A program made the translations under genes and the position numbers. Source: Ottelia alismoides (taxonomy: Eukaryota; Streptophyta; Magnoliopsida; Alismatales; Hydrocharitaceae). From it: a DNA stretch of 64,000 nt. The stretch covers positions 496,001-560,000 of the forward strand of contig JAZKJV010010132.1 of assembly GCA_037367405.1 (NCBI GenBank), written 5' to 3'. How positions within the stretch are numbered: the first letter of the stretch is position 1; the number at the start of each line of letters is the position of its first letter. Below the pieces are notes generated by a model that was given only the letters and a program-made list of their open reading frames with translations, ran no database searches and was not told where the DNA came from. Below, in pieces: positions 1-11,080 of this stretch.

Positions 1-1560
1 GTGGAGGCGGTGGAGGAGGTGGTGGTGAGGACAATGGTAAAAGAGTGAGATGTGTAGAAGTCATGGGTGTAGTAGACGAAACTGAAGAAAGAGGCATAAA
101 TACCTCTTCTCCAGACTTCGAAGGAAGCAACATATCACCTGTAGGAGAGAAAAACGTAATAGACTTAAAAAAAGTGACATCTGCACTAACATAATACTTC
201 CGTCAGACATGTAATCAAAAAGATACACTTGACAGCTCTAAGAGAGATCTTGTCATGGCCAAGAGACATATGATGAACAAAGGCAATTAATCCAAATACA
301 AGAGGAGTGAGGGAAAAAAGATCCTTCTCGGAAAATGCAATCAAGAATAGAATCTTCTCTTCCAATACAGACGAAGGCATGTGTCACCAGGTAGCAAGCA
401 ATTAGAACCGCATCTCCTCAATAGGAATGATGCGCACGACTCTGAAATAAGATGATTCTAGTGACATCCAAAAGGTGACAAAGTTTCCATTCAGCTACCC
501 TATTTTATTGGGTTATATACACATGTAAAGTCTGACGAACAATACCACGGGTTCTGAAAAACTGTGAAAGTTGTGAACTGCACAATTCTAAGGCATTGTC
601 AGAACGAATATACTTGACATTAGCAGAAAAAAAACATTCTTTATTTCATTTATATATGACTGAATAACATGACTAGCATCAGACTTATTTTTAAGTAAAA
701 ATACCCGAGTCTGGAAAAATCATCAACTACAACAAGATAAAATCTATGTCTTGATGGTATGGGACACAACTCGGATCCTAAATATCAAGATGAATCAACA
801 TAAAAATATTATGACTACTACGACCATGTCGACTCTGAAAAGTGCCACACAAAAGGAGAGATTGATCCAGTGCGAATGGTCAAAGCACCAACATATGGGG
901 ACTGAACCAACCTATAGAGACCTCCTTATTCACGGCCAGATCCAATCATCTTGCCCATAAGAATGTCCTGAAACATAAGCGAAGTCGGATCAAATATGGC
1001 ACGACAATATAAGCCTTTAGTGATTTGACGAATAGACAATAAATTCATGCAAAAATCAGGAGCATGAAGAACATTCTGTAGACTCATTGCTGAAGTCAAC
1101 TGAACTTCCCCCTGTCCGGTAATAGGAAAGTAGGTCCCGTTTGCTATCACTACAGATCTGCTCAGTGAAATCGATATGTTTGCACTAAATTGTCCTCTAT
1201 CACCACAAAGGTAGGTTGAAGCTCCTTAATCCATCATCAATTTTGATAAATCTGCTCTGTAACAACTAATAAATGCATATGTAATATCTAATGTGGCGGC
1301 AGATGTTGACGCAACTACCTCTGAAGACCTTGAAGGAACTGTAAACGACCCAATTGCAGACAATCTCTCTCAATCATTCCACAAGCTCATCGAACCTGTG
1401 ATCAAATGCACGAGGAGGAACACTAGCCAGTTGAGTTTGCTCTGCAACACGAGCTGAAGCAGGAAAGCCATGCATGGAGTAGCATGTTTCCTCAGAATGA
1501 CCTGGCATGTGGCATAAGTGCACGGCTGACGAGGTCGACTGGCATTAGTTGAACGCTCAG
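1..1560 (-). mobile_element. Degenerate Ty1/copia remnant (gag/protease to integrase), cut by the window edge
   Basis: Reads on the minus strand. The piece at 926-1150 matches the protease to GAG-pre-integrase segment of Copia polyproteins (motifs LQNVLHAPDF and NLLSIRQITK). The piece at 186-380 matches the end of the integrase region (PLVFGLIAFVHH, then AVKCIFL). The proline-codon-rich stretch at 1-30 corresponds to the integrase-RT hinge. It is close in sequence to the Copia copy at 55668-60714, whose homologous peptide lies at 57421-57648, so both belong to one family. The reading frame is broken many times and no LTR is visible; the element continues to the left of the window. The right limit near 1560 is set only by the start of LINE sequence. 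Confidence 0.8.
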
Positions 1561-2247
1561 ATTTATCAGTGGTGGAAACATGGGATGAGCACTCCTTGTC
1601 GAGGTTTAGATATGAACTTTCAAATCAACACCTGGAGGAGATTATGGTTTTCTGGAGGAGCTTAAGACTGTGGAAGGGCCCACTCACGAGCATGATTGCT
1701 GGATCCGATGTGATGGCTCGTTTTCGATTAGGAAGGCCTACATGGCCTTGAAGGGCTCATTGGTGTTTGACCAAGGAGGATATGTCGCAGACTACATGCG
1801 GATATGGAAGTGGAAGATCTCAACTCGTGTGCAGGTGTTTCTTTGGCTCTTCAGGCAAGGGAGACTGTTGACTAGGGACAATTTTGCTCACTTTATTCAG
1901 GAAGTTGATCCGGCTTACCCTTGGTTTTTGGGTGATGTTGAGGAAGTCGACCATCTTTTCTTCAAGTACAAGAGCTCATTGGGAGCCTGGAACCTCTTTC
2001 GGTATCAGGCGATGAATACGAACAATGTTTCTGATTTCTGGAGATCCTTGGGGGCGGATTGGACGATCACGGTGAAGGAAACATTAGGGTATACAGCAAT
2101 GGCCCGTGCGTTGTGGCTCGCAAGAAATGGAGTGGTGTTTCGCCAGGATCATTTCAACGCTGAGCATGTAGCAATGCATGCTAAGGCGCTAGTTGAGAGT
2201 TGCGACATGTAATCTTGATTTATATTATACAAGACATAGGATTGTAA
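1560..2247 (+). mobile_element. L1-like LINE 3' fragment with zinc-binding RVT domain
   Basis: The frame at 1670-2212 encodes the zinc-binding domain that follows the reverse transcriptase of plant L1-type LINEs (zf-RVT family). Visible landmarks are KISTRVQVFLWLFRQGRLLTRDN, then GDVEEVDHLFFKYKSSLGAWNLF. The first cysteine pair of the usual C-x2-C is lost (FLGDVEEVDHLF in place of LCGxxEExxHLF). A short frame at 1569-1751 overlaps its start. No RT, endonuclease or ORF1 precedes it in this orientation, so it is a 5'-truncated, non-functional copy. The MULE begins ten bases after its end. Confidence 0.8.
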
Positions 2248-2256
2248 TACTTTTTG
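2248..2256. repeat. 9-bp target-site duplication, left copy (TACTTTTTG)
   Basis: TACTTTTTG lies immediately outside the left TIR and recurs exactly at 8336-8344 outside the right TIR. Nine bases is the duplication length typical of Mutator-like elements, so this fixes both ends of the element. Confidence 0.93.
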
Positions 2257-2470
2257 GAGTCAAATTCCTAAGTAGTACCTGGGAATTACTTAAATATCCA
2301 GGTTCTACAAAATGTTTTTTTTACTCAAAAACTATAGAGGTGTCGCATGTTGAACATGCGACACATCTAAAGTTATTTTTTTACTCAAGAACTACATATA
2401 TATCGCATCTTGAATATGCGATACAGATAACGCATATTGAATAAGGCCGGCGCCTATCGGCCTTGCCATT
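2257..2470 (+). repeat. MULE left terminal inverted repeat
   Basis: Matches the reverse complement of 8105-8335 over almost its whole length, from GAGTCAAATTCC to GGCCTTGCCATT. By eye identity is a little under 90%, and the right copy has about 17 extra bases near its inner end. It contains a nearly perfect palindrome at 2341-2363 (arms TGTCGCATGTT) and a second one near 2405-2422 (arms ATCGCAT). Confidence 0.92.
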
Positions 2471-2649
2471 CCAGGGAATTTCTCACATGTCGCATGTTCT
2501 ACATGCGACATATTTCCAGGGAATTTCTCACATGTCGCATGTTCTACATGCGACATATTTCCAGGAAATTTCTCACATGTCGCATGTTCTACATGCGACA
2601 TATTTCCAGGGAATTTCCCAGATGTCGCATGTCCAACATGCAACATATG
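2470..2649 (+). repeat. Four tandem 45-bp units, each holding a TGTCGCATGT palindrome
   Basis: Four head-to-tail copies of a 45-bp unit sit directly inside the left TIR. Each contains a 23-bp palindrome whose arms are TGTCGCATGT and ACATGCGACA, starting at 2488, 2533, 2578 and 2623. The linker is TTCCAGGGAATTTCTCACA with small changes. The array ends with an inverted copy of the linker near 2650-2664, and two further half-sites lie near 2725-2760. The short open frames crossing the array are by-products of the 45-bp period. Confidence 0.92.
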
Positions 2650-2664
2650 AGAAATTCCCTGGAA

Positions 2665-2996
2665 AATGACTGGCCAAGTCTGGGACATATGAATTTTTGA
2701 AGTTGTGGGTTTGGCCATTAGTCATCTTGCGACATGTCCGATGGGTGATATGCGACATATCATAAAAACCCTTGAAAAAGCATGGTCAATTTCATGTTTT
2801 TAATATAAATAGACATCGCATTCACGCATTCAAATATGTATAGACAATCACCAAAGCAGGCTATGGACACAGACATTCACAACACAGATAAATAATGTGA
2901 TCCAGAAAGACATTCCAAACATTTAATATAAATAGACTTGTCTACGAATATACATTACATTTTTTGTGTCATATTAAAAACTACAATGATTACAAG
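2665..2996. other. MULE non-coding spacer 3' of the PMD gene
   Basis: Between the palindrome array and the PMD stop codon there is AT-rich sequence without coding signal. It probably carries the PMD gene's 3' UTR and poly(A) signals, such as ATTTAATATAAATAG near 2920, but no single site can be assigned. Confidence 0.5.
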
Positions 2997-5031
2997 TCAA
3001 CGCTTTTTCCTCCTCTGGTATGTAATCCTAGAATCAGGAGGATGGAACGGTAACAGGCGGTTCGCCTCGTCTATCATGTGGATTTGAGAGGGCCCTGAGA
3101 CATCTTCCTCGAAGGTTAGCATCGGCGGCGACGTTAGTGTGCAGTAAGTTGGTTGTGTCTCGCTGGCGTCCAATCCATGCCTCAACGGTGCCTGATGCGT
3201 TGGCAAGTCGTCTCGTGGTCGCTCGGTGGCAGGTGTGAAGAAGTCTCTTTGCGCAAGGTTCTCATCTTCCGCAGCGGCTTCTTCATAGTCCATGGGTTCC
3301 GCCACATGTTCACGCGCCCTACCTCGACCTCTTCCTCTTCCCCGTCCTCTTGCCCTTCCTCGCCTTGCCTCCTCCCTAGCCACATCAGCACGCTCGTCAT
3401 GTAACGTGACCGCATCTGCAAATTGAAACGACAGCCACTCCGTCATTTCCGCCTTCGCTTGTGCCGCAATCTCACGGCATTCCTCATGTCCAATATCGTA
3501 CACACGGCTCCACTTGGCGAGCTGCATCCAAGGAAAAAACGTAGAGGTAAATTTGTAGCAGTTTTCTTAATTAATTTATCACAAACTTCTAGTTAGAGCA
3601 CTTACGTTGCTTGCCAGAGTTGCACCTAAACGTCCGACAAATCTTCGAGTTATGGTCCGATACCATTGCTCGTATGCGGGCGTCGCGAATATCCCTCTGG
3701 ACCGATTGATACCAACAAAATTATCTTCCCGCTCATCCCAGTGGGCAATAAGCAACCAGTGTTTTTCCCTCCAATCTACATGCACTTTCCCCCTCAAATC
3801 GATTGCATGGAGTTCCTCAAAGGTGAAGCAACGACATGGAATATCTTGAAGGCCCCCAAATTGTCTCAAGAAACGTTCTGGGTAGTAATACTCCACAATG
3901 TGGAAGTATATCAACGGTACTTCCGCTCTCCAAATGCGTTCGCCTTCAAGAGAGTTGGCTGGGAGATGGGCGCGGATCTCATCGGTATATGGAGTCCAAA
4001 ATACCTGAATGCGAAAATTGTATTTCGATTAGTATTTTTTTTGTTGATATAGGAAAAATTTGTGAATGTAAAATTACCTGCTCGGGTGATTGCATGTCAA
4101 AAGCGTCCCGGTAAGGTCTCACCACGTGTGTAGGCTGTCTACGATGGGCAAACGCCGTTGCCCAGCGGACTCCTAACGGACGCCCGTACCATTCTCTGTC
4201 GTCCCTCACAACTGAAGCAATGTGGGGGAAATGCTCCCATGCCCATAGCTGAAGGAGTATGACCGAGCCTCCAATCTCTTCGGTCGCCATATCTGCTGCT
4301 AAACAAAGGTTTCTGTATAGATATGCAAGTACTGCGGATCCCCAGCTCAGTGTCCCAGAGTACTCGAAATCATGCAGATGTGGTAGAGCGATAAGTGATA
4401 CCAACGAGCCTGACTTGTTCGTGAATAGGACTCCACCAAGCAACTGCAAAATGTAGGCTCGAGCGTGTCTCTGTACTACCAGCTCGTCTGCTTCTTATGG
4501 CAATTCTGCAAAATTGGTGGACAGCCAGCTTGACACCCTGCTGCCAACGATGTCTGCGGGCAGTGGCCTAACGCCCAACAATTCCTCGTATGTATCTGCC
4601 AATGTCGCTCCAGGTGTCGTCTCCCTAGTAACCGCAGGCCCATCAATTCGCAGCCCCACGATGAATGCGACATCCTGCAAGGTGATGGTAATCTCCCCAC
4701 TAGCCATGTGCAAGGTGTTCGTCTCGGGTCTCCAACGTTCAACCAACGCGGTCACCAGATGCCAATCTAGGGTAATGAACTCGAGCTCTGAAATGCATCC
4801 AAATCCTGCTTCGGCTACATAAGGCTGTAGCCAGTCATCCAAAGGGATCCGACGTACATGGGTCTCTCGTCGTCGGCAACGCAACCATGAAGATTCCTAC
4901 AAGAAAATTGTTAGGAAAAAAATTGAAGGAAGCAAGAAATTAAAAATACTTACATCGCCAGCCCAGACACGACGTGAACGATGTCGCTCCTAAAGATGCA
5001 AAACAGATGGGACAATTTGGCCGGGATCCAT
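2997..5031 (-). pseudogene. Plant mobile domain (PMD / MAIN-like) gene of the MULE, four exons, two in-frame stops
   Basis: The coding exons I infer on the minus strand are 5031-4954, 4896-4078, 4004-3606 and 3521-2997. All splice sites are GT-AG (for example GAT|GTAAGTATTT and TTGGATGCAG|CTC) and all junctions are in phase, giving about 606 codons. Exon 2 carries the plant mobile domain: DDWLQPYVAEAGF, ITLQDVAFIVGLRIDG, and after the stop WGSAVLAYLYRNLC and LLQLWAWEHFP. Exon 3 continues it (VPLIYFHIVEYYYPERFLRQFG). Exon 4 has an arginine-glycine tract (RARGRGRGRGRGRAR) and an acidic stretch. PMD proteins occur both as host genes (MAIN, MAIL1) and inside transposons; their role in transposition is unclear. 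Two codons are nonsense, TAG at 4990-4992 (codon 14) and TAA at 4495-4497; no frameshift is needed anywhere. The start is chosen because MDPG is a usual beginning for this family. Confidence 0.85.
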
Positions 5032-5132
5032 CTGCAAATTTAAATATTCAAGGTTAGACAATACAATGTAAAAAACAACAATATCCCACAAAAGCAACAA
5101 GTATTTACCACAACTACCACATACAATGAAAA

Positions 5133-7781
5133 TTAATAATATACGAGGGAAGCACACTTACTCGAACTTGGATATTTACGTCGGTTGTGACCTATGCCAC
5201 CACAATTATCACATTTATTCTTATTCCTGGTCGTCATCGGCGCATTTGATGTGGAAGCTTGAGAATCCCTTGCGGTTTTGTGGGGACATCCACGGTGTGT
5301 GTGACCCAATATCCCACAAAAGGAACAAGTATTTTGCCGAATCACATCTCTAACATCCATTTCATTATGTATTCTTGTTGTACGTGGACGACCTTTACCG
5401 CGTTTACGCTTTGGGTCCGAACGTAACTCAGGATAATCCAAGGGAGCCCATGCTTCACGATCACCGATGGGAAAAAATTGCCCTCCATAAACCTTCAACT
5501 GGTTCTGCCAGGTGTACCACTCTCAAACATATGAATCCACTTCAGCCCGACGCTTTGAAATGACTGCAATGACGTGGGAACATGGGATACAAAATATTTG
5601 CCACTTATTACAAGTGCATTTCCTTTGGAGCAAATTTACCGTGTACTGTTTGCGCCCGCGAATACCAGCAGAAGTCCGTCGAGCCCTGGTAGACACCTCG
5701 AATAATATTTCCGGTTGTACTTGTACCTGAGTTACTATGTGCCCATTCGCAGCTGCAGTCCAACGGGTCAACTCTGTGGATGCGTAATGCGTGAATTTTC
5801 GACCAGCAGCAATGGTTGCGCTTCCATCTTCAGCATGTTTAATGAAGTATGACACACAATTATAAAAGGTCTTCTCAATTAACGCAGAGATTGGCAAGCA
5901 ACAGGCGTCTTCAAGAACTGCATTGTAGCTTTCGCAAAGATTTGTAGTCATCTGACCAAACCTATATCCACCGTCGTAAGCCAAGGTCCATTGCTCACGA
6001 CGACAATCATGAGTCGAAAACCATCTACCTGCTGCATTATTCCACTCTTGTAATTTCCTCATAGAGTAAGCGAACTTCCTAGTTGTCGTTTGTAATGCAG
6101 CTGCTTGGACCAGGGCTTTCATGGAGCCATTTTTAAAGACGGTATTGAAGTTGCTCGCGACGTGCCTTGTACAGAACCGCCAATATGCAAAAGGTTCTAA
6201 TAAGTCCACGTCAGCATCTTTCATAGCGGCTTTTATTCCAGCGTTCCGGTCAGAGATGATACATATTGGTCCAGCTCGCATGCCAATTACCCTGATGCGC
6301 ACCAAGGATAGAAACCACTTCCATGAAGGAGCGGATTCCTCGTCAACAATTCTGAATGCAAGGGGAACAATATGTTTATCCCCGTCAATCCCGCAAGCAA
6401 TGAGCAATTTCTGTTTGTACTTCCCATACAGGTGTGTCCCATCAATACTAATCAGAGGGTGACAATATTTGAATGCCTCAATTGAAGGCCCAAATGCCCA
6501 AAAGCATCGTTCAAATCTGCGGTAAAGCGGTTTCCGAGGATCAGGATGGTCGTTGTATGCAATATCAATTTCAGTCCCAGGTATAGCACCCTTCATTGCA
6601 TGCAATAGATAAGGCATTTCAGCGTATGACTTCTTCCAGTCACCAAATACAATTCCGATGGCCTTCATCCGAGCATCCTAGGCCCTTTACTTTGTAACCC
6701 AATAGTTGTACATCTCGTGGATGTGAGCTCTACAACTTGATACACGAACATTAAGGTCATCCCTAACAAGAGTTAGCAATGATCTGGACATGAATTTGTA
6801 TTCCAACTGAGGGTGATCCTGATTAACTGTTGGGTTTATACAAGTGTGTGCCCCAACAACCTTGGAGATCACCCACAGTCCATCAAATTTTCTGAAATGT
6901 CCTCGTAAATACCAAACACAACCATTCGATCTCTGCGTACAAAAAACCGACCATATGAAGCTGGTGGATTCCTTGACAATGAAGTCATAATGTGACAGAA
7001 TGTGGAACTTTTTCACAGCGTAAACCAAATCCTCCCTACATTTGAACGTCCTACCCTTGCGGATTTCGTCAGCGACACCATCAAGTCTAGACTTCCGTCG
7101 AATGTCGTCTTCATATGTTGAACAAGTATTTGACTCTCTAACCCCAAAAAAGGGTATACGATGTGTAATAGTATGCGTGCTTTGTTCATCAATTGGGATC
7201 TCCTCGTCCACCAGATCATCTTTGACATCTTCGCTACCTTCTTCCAGGTCATCATCGGTCCCCCAAGGGATGAAATCATCCAAACAATGGTTAACCTCTC
7301 GCAGCAACGGCTCACTCATGCCCCAATCTTGATCCGTGCATGGCTGCGTTACAGACGCATCAGTTTCAAAGTAGGGTTCCATGGTTGGGACATTTCTTGG
7401 TTGTGTGCTACGGACAACTGCTGCTTGTGTGCTCGGGACTACAGACGGTCCCTTGTTAGTCACAACAGTGGGGACTTCGCTCACAGATACATCTTCAACA
7501 TAAATGTCGGTAGGCATTGATTTTCCAATGGTCCGAGCATACACAAGAACTGCTTGCACATCATCATCATCGACAATAGATGAAAATGATGGCTCCTCCC
7601 CTGGGCCTCGAGGGATGCGATGTAATAATCGGATTTTTTGACTATCGACATCCAGGTTGAACTTACGGTAAACCAAGTTCAACATCTCATCGAACGTCAT
7701 ATTAGGCATTAGCACAAACCCCCTTACGTTGGTCGACGATCCGCACATGAGTGTACCTCTCAAATGACACATACAATACAA
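5133..7781 (-). pseudogene. mudrA: mudrA-type MULE transposase, one frame broken by three stop codons
   Basis: A single reading frame of about 880 codons runs from 7781 to 5133 with three internal stops: TAA 6687-6689, TAG 6678-6680 and TGA 5523-5525. Domain order is as in MURA proteins. An N-terminal PB1-like region (about residues 20-110) is followed by an acidic linker. Next comes the Mutator DNA-binding domain (FKCREDLVYAVKKFHI onward). The MULE DDE domain has LISIDGTHLYGKYK and, later, CIISDRNAGIKAA, so both visible acidic residues are kept. A SWIM zinc finger (CTCNKW...CIPCSHV) follows, then two zinc knuckles. The first knuckle is intact (CSFCGILGHTHRGC). The second ends HNRRKYP and so lacks its last cysteine. 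The protein would cut and rejoin DNA at the TIRs in the nucleus. With these stops no full-length product is possible. Confidence 0.92.
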
Positions 7782-8104
7782 CTGCTCAATTCTAACCTAA
7801 TACGTGACACAACGTACAAGCAAACGTCATACATTCAAGAAATGAAAATAATATGCATATGATACAATCAATAACTCAAGAAAACATTTTACCAAGTCCA
7901 ATTGTTCGCAACAACGGATTAGCCATGTTGAGACGCGGGGGCGGCTAGGACGGTGCCAATCAGTGAAACAACGGAAAAGGAGTGTTCCGCGGGGCTAGGA
8001 GTGACCAAAACGGGCGTTTTTGAGAGAGGAGGAGATCAAAAAACACGGGTGGCGCAGTGGGCGTCGGGGGCGGCACGGGTGCAGGAGCTCGAAAGGGGCG
8101 GGGA

Positions 8105-8335
8105 AATGGCAAGGCCGATAGGCGCCGGCCTTATTTAGGCTCAATATCGCATATTTAATATGTGTTATCTGTATCGCATATTCAAGATGCGATATATATA
8201 CAGTTCTTGAGTAAAAAAAACTTTACATGTGTCGCATGTTTAACATGTGACACCTCTGTAGTTTTTGAATAAAAAAACAATTCGTAGAACCTGAGTATTT
8301 AAGTAATTCCCAGATACTACTTAGGAATTTGACTC
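8105..8335 (-). repeat. MULE right terminal inverted repeat
   Basis: Inverted partner of 2257-2470. It has the same outer end (reading inward on the minus strand, GAGTCAAATTCC) and the same palindromes in weaker form, for example near 8229-8252. Confidence 0.92.
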
Positions 8336-8344
8336 TACTTTTTG
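8336..8344. repeat. 9-bp target-site duplication, right copy (TACTTTTTG)
   Basis: Exact copy of 2248-2256, directly outside the right TIR. Confidence 0.93.
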
Positions 8345-10130
8345 GTGATGAATGGTGAAGTTTTTGGGCACACACCTACATAGTGGAAGCCCTTTTTTTC
8401 TTTCAAAAATATCAGGATACCCTCCGAATCCACGCATACGGTTACTATCAATCCAAAGACAACCATGTGGATTTCCTTCAAATCAAACGGCTTGGTCAAG
8501 CCTTCAATGGACACCAGTGACATTTTCGTCACCCCTCGAATGTATCATATGTTTTTCTATAGACATGTAGTGCAGATGAATTTGAATTAATCAATGACAG
8601 CTCTTACCATCTCATTCTCACCACGGTACATCTTTCGAATGACCTCAACGGAACTAACGAGGTTCCTCCTCCATCTACCACCAGTAATAGCATGAGAGTA
8701 CCTTGTGTTAGCATCCACCTCCTCTTGTCATTTCTGCCTTGATTTTTGTTTCCATTTTTTGAGAGGAAAGAGAGTGACATCCTGAGATGGGACCCACCAC
8801 AAGAAGTAAATTCATTAAAAAAGCTATCAGGTCACTGGTCACATGTGACTAGGCCGAAACAAGGGCCCTACATTGCTCCAACACATTTTCGATCTTCTTC
8901 CTCGATGATCTTCCACATAATGACACGGCTAAACAATGATTATGCACTATGATCGCTCCCATACTCCTGGCCAACAAACAAAACGATTTCTCTACAACAG
9001 AGTATTGTATTGACTCTTTTCTACCTAAACTCATGCCTAAAGGTAACAAGCATCGTATGGAGCTCGCACGGCTTCTAGAACAATCTCTTTAAAGCAAAAA
9101 CCCCACAGATAAACCTTCTCAGAACACAAATATCAACTCACAAAAATCATCATCCAAAAGCTGAGACCGCTCAAATCGATACCACGACGATAAGTGGCTT
9201 CCCGCGCCATTATAGAAACACAAAAAGGTGTTATTCGATAGTGAGCGATGAAACAAGCAACCATACACCATTGAAAAAAGATTCTAATGTCTCCACTGAA
9301 AGAAGAAACAATAAATATTTGATCTCCAAGAAGAGTTCCCTCCAAGAATACATGTTATTAGAGGCATCGATAACCTCTAACTCCAAATCTGCCTCCACTT
9401 CCGCAAAAGATCAAAACCCTAATCCACCATTCCTGCATAGGTAAAGTCACCCCCGATAAGATCTTGATCTGGTGTCTTGCAACGCTCCCTGTAGCACAAC
9501 ATCAATAGACAATCTTGATTCACTGTAGGCTGATGTTATAAACACATTTGGACCATTTGAGATGATGTCAACAGCCACAATCATCAATCTAGAAGCATGA
9601 CCTCATTGAACCCTCCTGAAGATATCCCTATTCCACCCTACCATTGTACCATCATAGTTATCAACCACCTCTACCGCCTTGAGAAAGATGCAAGCCAAAA
9701 TGGATCTCCACTTCCCAACATCCCATGAATCAATCTTGATTCCTTGCAAACACGATATGCCCACCTTCCAAGACGTAGGCACCTCACATTACCTGAGACA
9801 CATTTCACTCAGTAATCGATGGGGAAGCCCTACCACCTGAATCCCCACGCAGTCAAGTTCAACTACTTCAACTACAAAAGAGAAATCCCCGTTCTTGCTC
9901 CCTCCTGCCATTGGATCTTCAACATTTTCTATTATGGTTCCCTCTTTTTGTTCCTCGACCATCTAGTTTATTGCCTCCCAACTTGACATATGCATCATAG
10001 CATGTTGGACACAACATAATGATCTTGTATTTCTTGTTTTAAGGGGAGATAATGATCTACAATCTTCGTTCGCATCTAGGTTAGGAGTCTCTGAAGTTTC
10101 TCTTTTCCCCTCTTCACCATGGTATAAACT
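8345..10130 (-). mobile_element. Degenerate L1-like LINE (ORF1, endonuclease and linker before RT)
   Basis: Read on the minus strand, the pieces fall in the order of a plant L1-type LINE. Near 9950-9830 there is ORF1-type sequence (VGIQVVGLPHRLLSE). Near 9560-9360 are endonuclease remnants (DFTYAG and ELEVIDASNNMYSW, matching the usual GDFN and FTW landmarks). Near 8740-8600 is the linker found before the RT (EVDANTRYSHAITGGRWRRN). At 8530-8345 the frame runs toward the RT and stops where the MULE was inserted. Frameshifts and stops are frequent. The 5' limit is uncertain, and the RT and 3' end are absent from this side. Confidence 0.7.
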
Positions 10131-11080
10131 ATTCTAGATTGGTGTTCTCTTTTCTAATATGTATATAGACAAACTATAAATATGGCTTTTGGTCGAAAGA
10201 ATGGAACAGGAAGAAGCATCGGAATTCAAAATCACTCAAAAAATATATCTTCATTGGCCTTTTCTTTCCACTACTACTCTCATTTTCCCTCTTCCTTTTC
10301 CTTAATTTTTTTTCATTTATGTTTCAACTCATATCTTCCTTCCCATTTCTTTCTATTTCGCCATACTTCAACTCCACCATCACTCATCTTCTCATCTAGT
10401 CATCTCCCACATCGAACTACACCACCACCCTTCCCATCGCTCTGTTGTCCCAACCTCGACAATCAACCAACATTACAAGCCACCTTCATCCACCAATCGC
10501 AATTCTTCATGGGTCTCGACTTGTTTACTCCAAAAACTGATCGCCGTATTATTTTGTTTTCTAGCATGAAATACTTAATTGTGTTTGGTGCCATAAACTG
10601 AGAACAACGAGTATCTACTATAGCTACGGGAAGTTGTGGATTTCTTGTTGTGATTCCATTTGTCATTAATCTCTTCTTCCTTTTTTTCTGCATCTCTTCT
10701 ATTAGTTTGGATTTATTTTAGTTTGCATAGCATTTTCATCAGATGCATTTGCAATGCATCAATAAGATTGAAGAAAAAATCTGCATTGATTTTTGCATTA
10801 GAGCAGCTTTTCAGAAAATCGGTCCATTGGAGCACTAAAGCACTAGGTGAATTGAAAATAGGTTGCGATCATATGCATTATAGGTTGATAATGTTCGGGA
10901 ACATCAATTAAACCTTCGAACATATTAAAGCACAGAGTGATTATCGACTTCTATTAATGTAAGTATTCGTCTTCAAGCCCTTTCCCCTTGTTGGAACCAC
11001 TATTCTAACCCAAGCCGCCTATCGTTTTTGACATGAAAACATAAAACATTGTCAATATAACTACGAGCATTCAAATGGAC
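10131..11080 (-). other. AT-rich segment, presumed part of intron 1 of the HAL2-like gene
   Basis: No homology is recognised. The frame at 10182-10601 (+) is rich in Ser, Phe, His and Pro, resembles low-complexity translation of pyrimidine-rich DNA, and has no domain. The segment follows the GT donor at 11080 on the minus strand, so it would be intron if the HAL2-like gene is complete. I searched it by eye for a second exon beginning DW/DF-x-VQA and found none. Confidence 0.4.

Larger units (their letters stand above)
2257..8335 (-). mobile_element. MuDR-type Mutator-like element (MULE), 6,079 bp, with mudrA and a plant mobile domain gene
   Basis: The ends are fixed by long terminal inverted repeats starting GAGTCAAATTCC and by a perfect 9-bp duplication. 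Two genes lie on the minus strand in tandem: a mudrA-type transposase (5133-7781) and, downstream, a four-exon gene for a plant mobile domain protein (2997-5031). About 100 bp separates them. Transposase plus a PMD gene inside one MULE is a known plant arrangement. Both genes carry in-frame stops, so this copy cannot move by its own products. The region 7782-8104 upstream of mudrA has no coding signal, is partly GC-rich (7930-8105) and should hold its promoter. Confidence 0.93.

Noticed and set aside
2470..2649. Regular repeats resembling a CRISPR array
   Set aside because: The whole 45-bp unit is repeated, there are no unique spacers, and the setting is a plant MULE.
2463..2718. Open frames with a repeating 15-residue pattern on both strands
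   Set aside because: They follow from the 45-bp tandem unit, which is divisible by three; the sequence is the MULE subterminal array, not a gene.
9133..9345. 70-codon minus frame as a separate gene
   Set aside because: It falls within the decayed LINE endonuclease-linker region.
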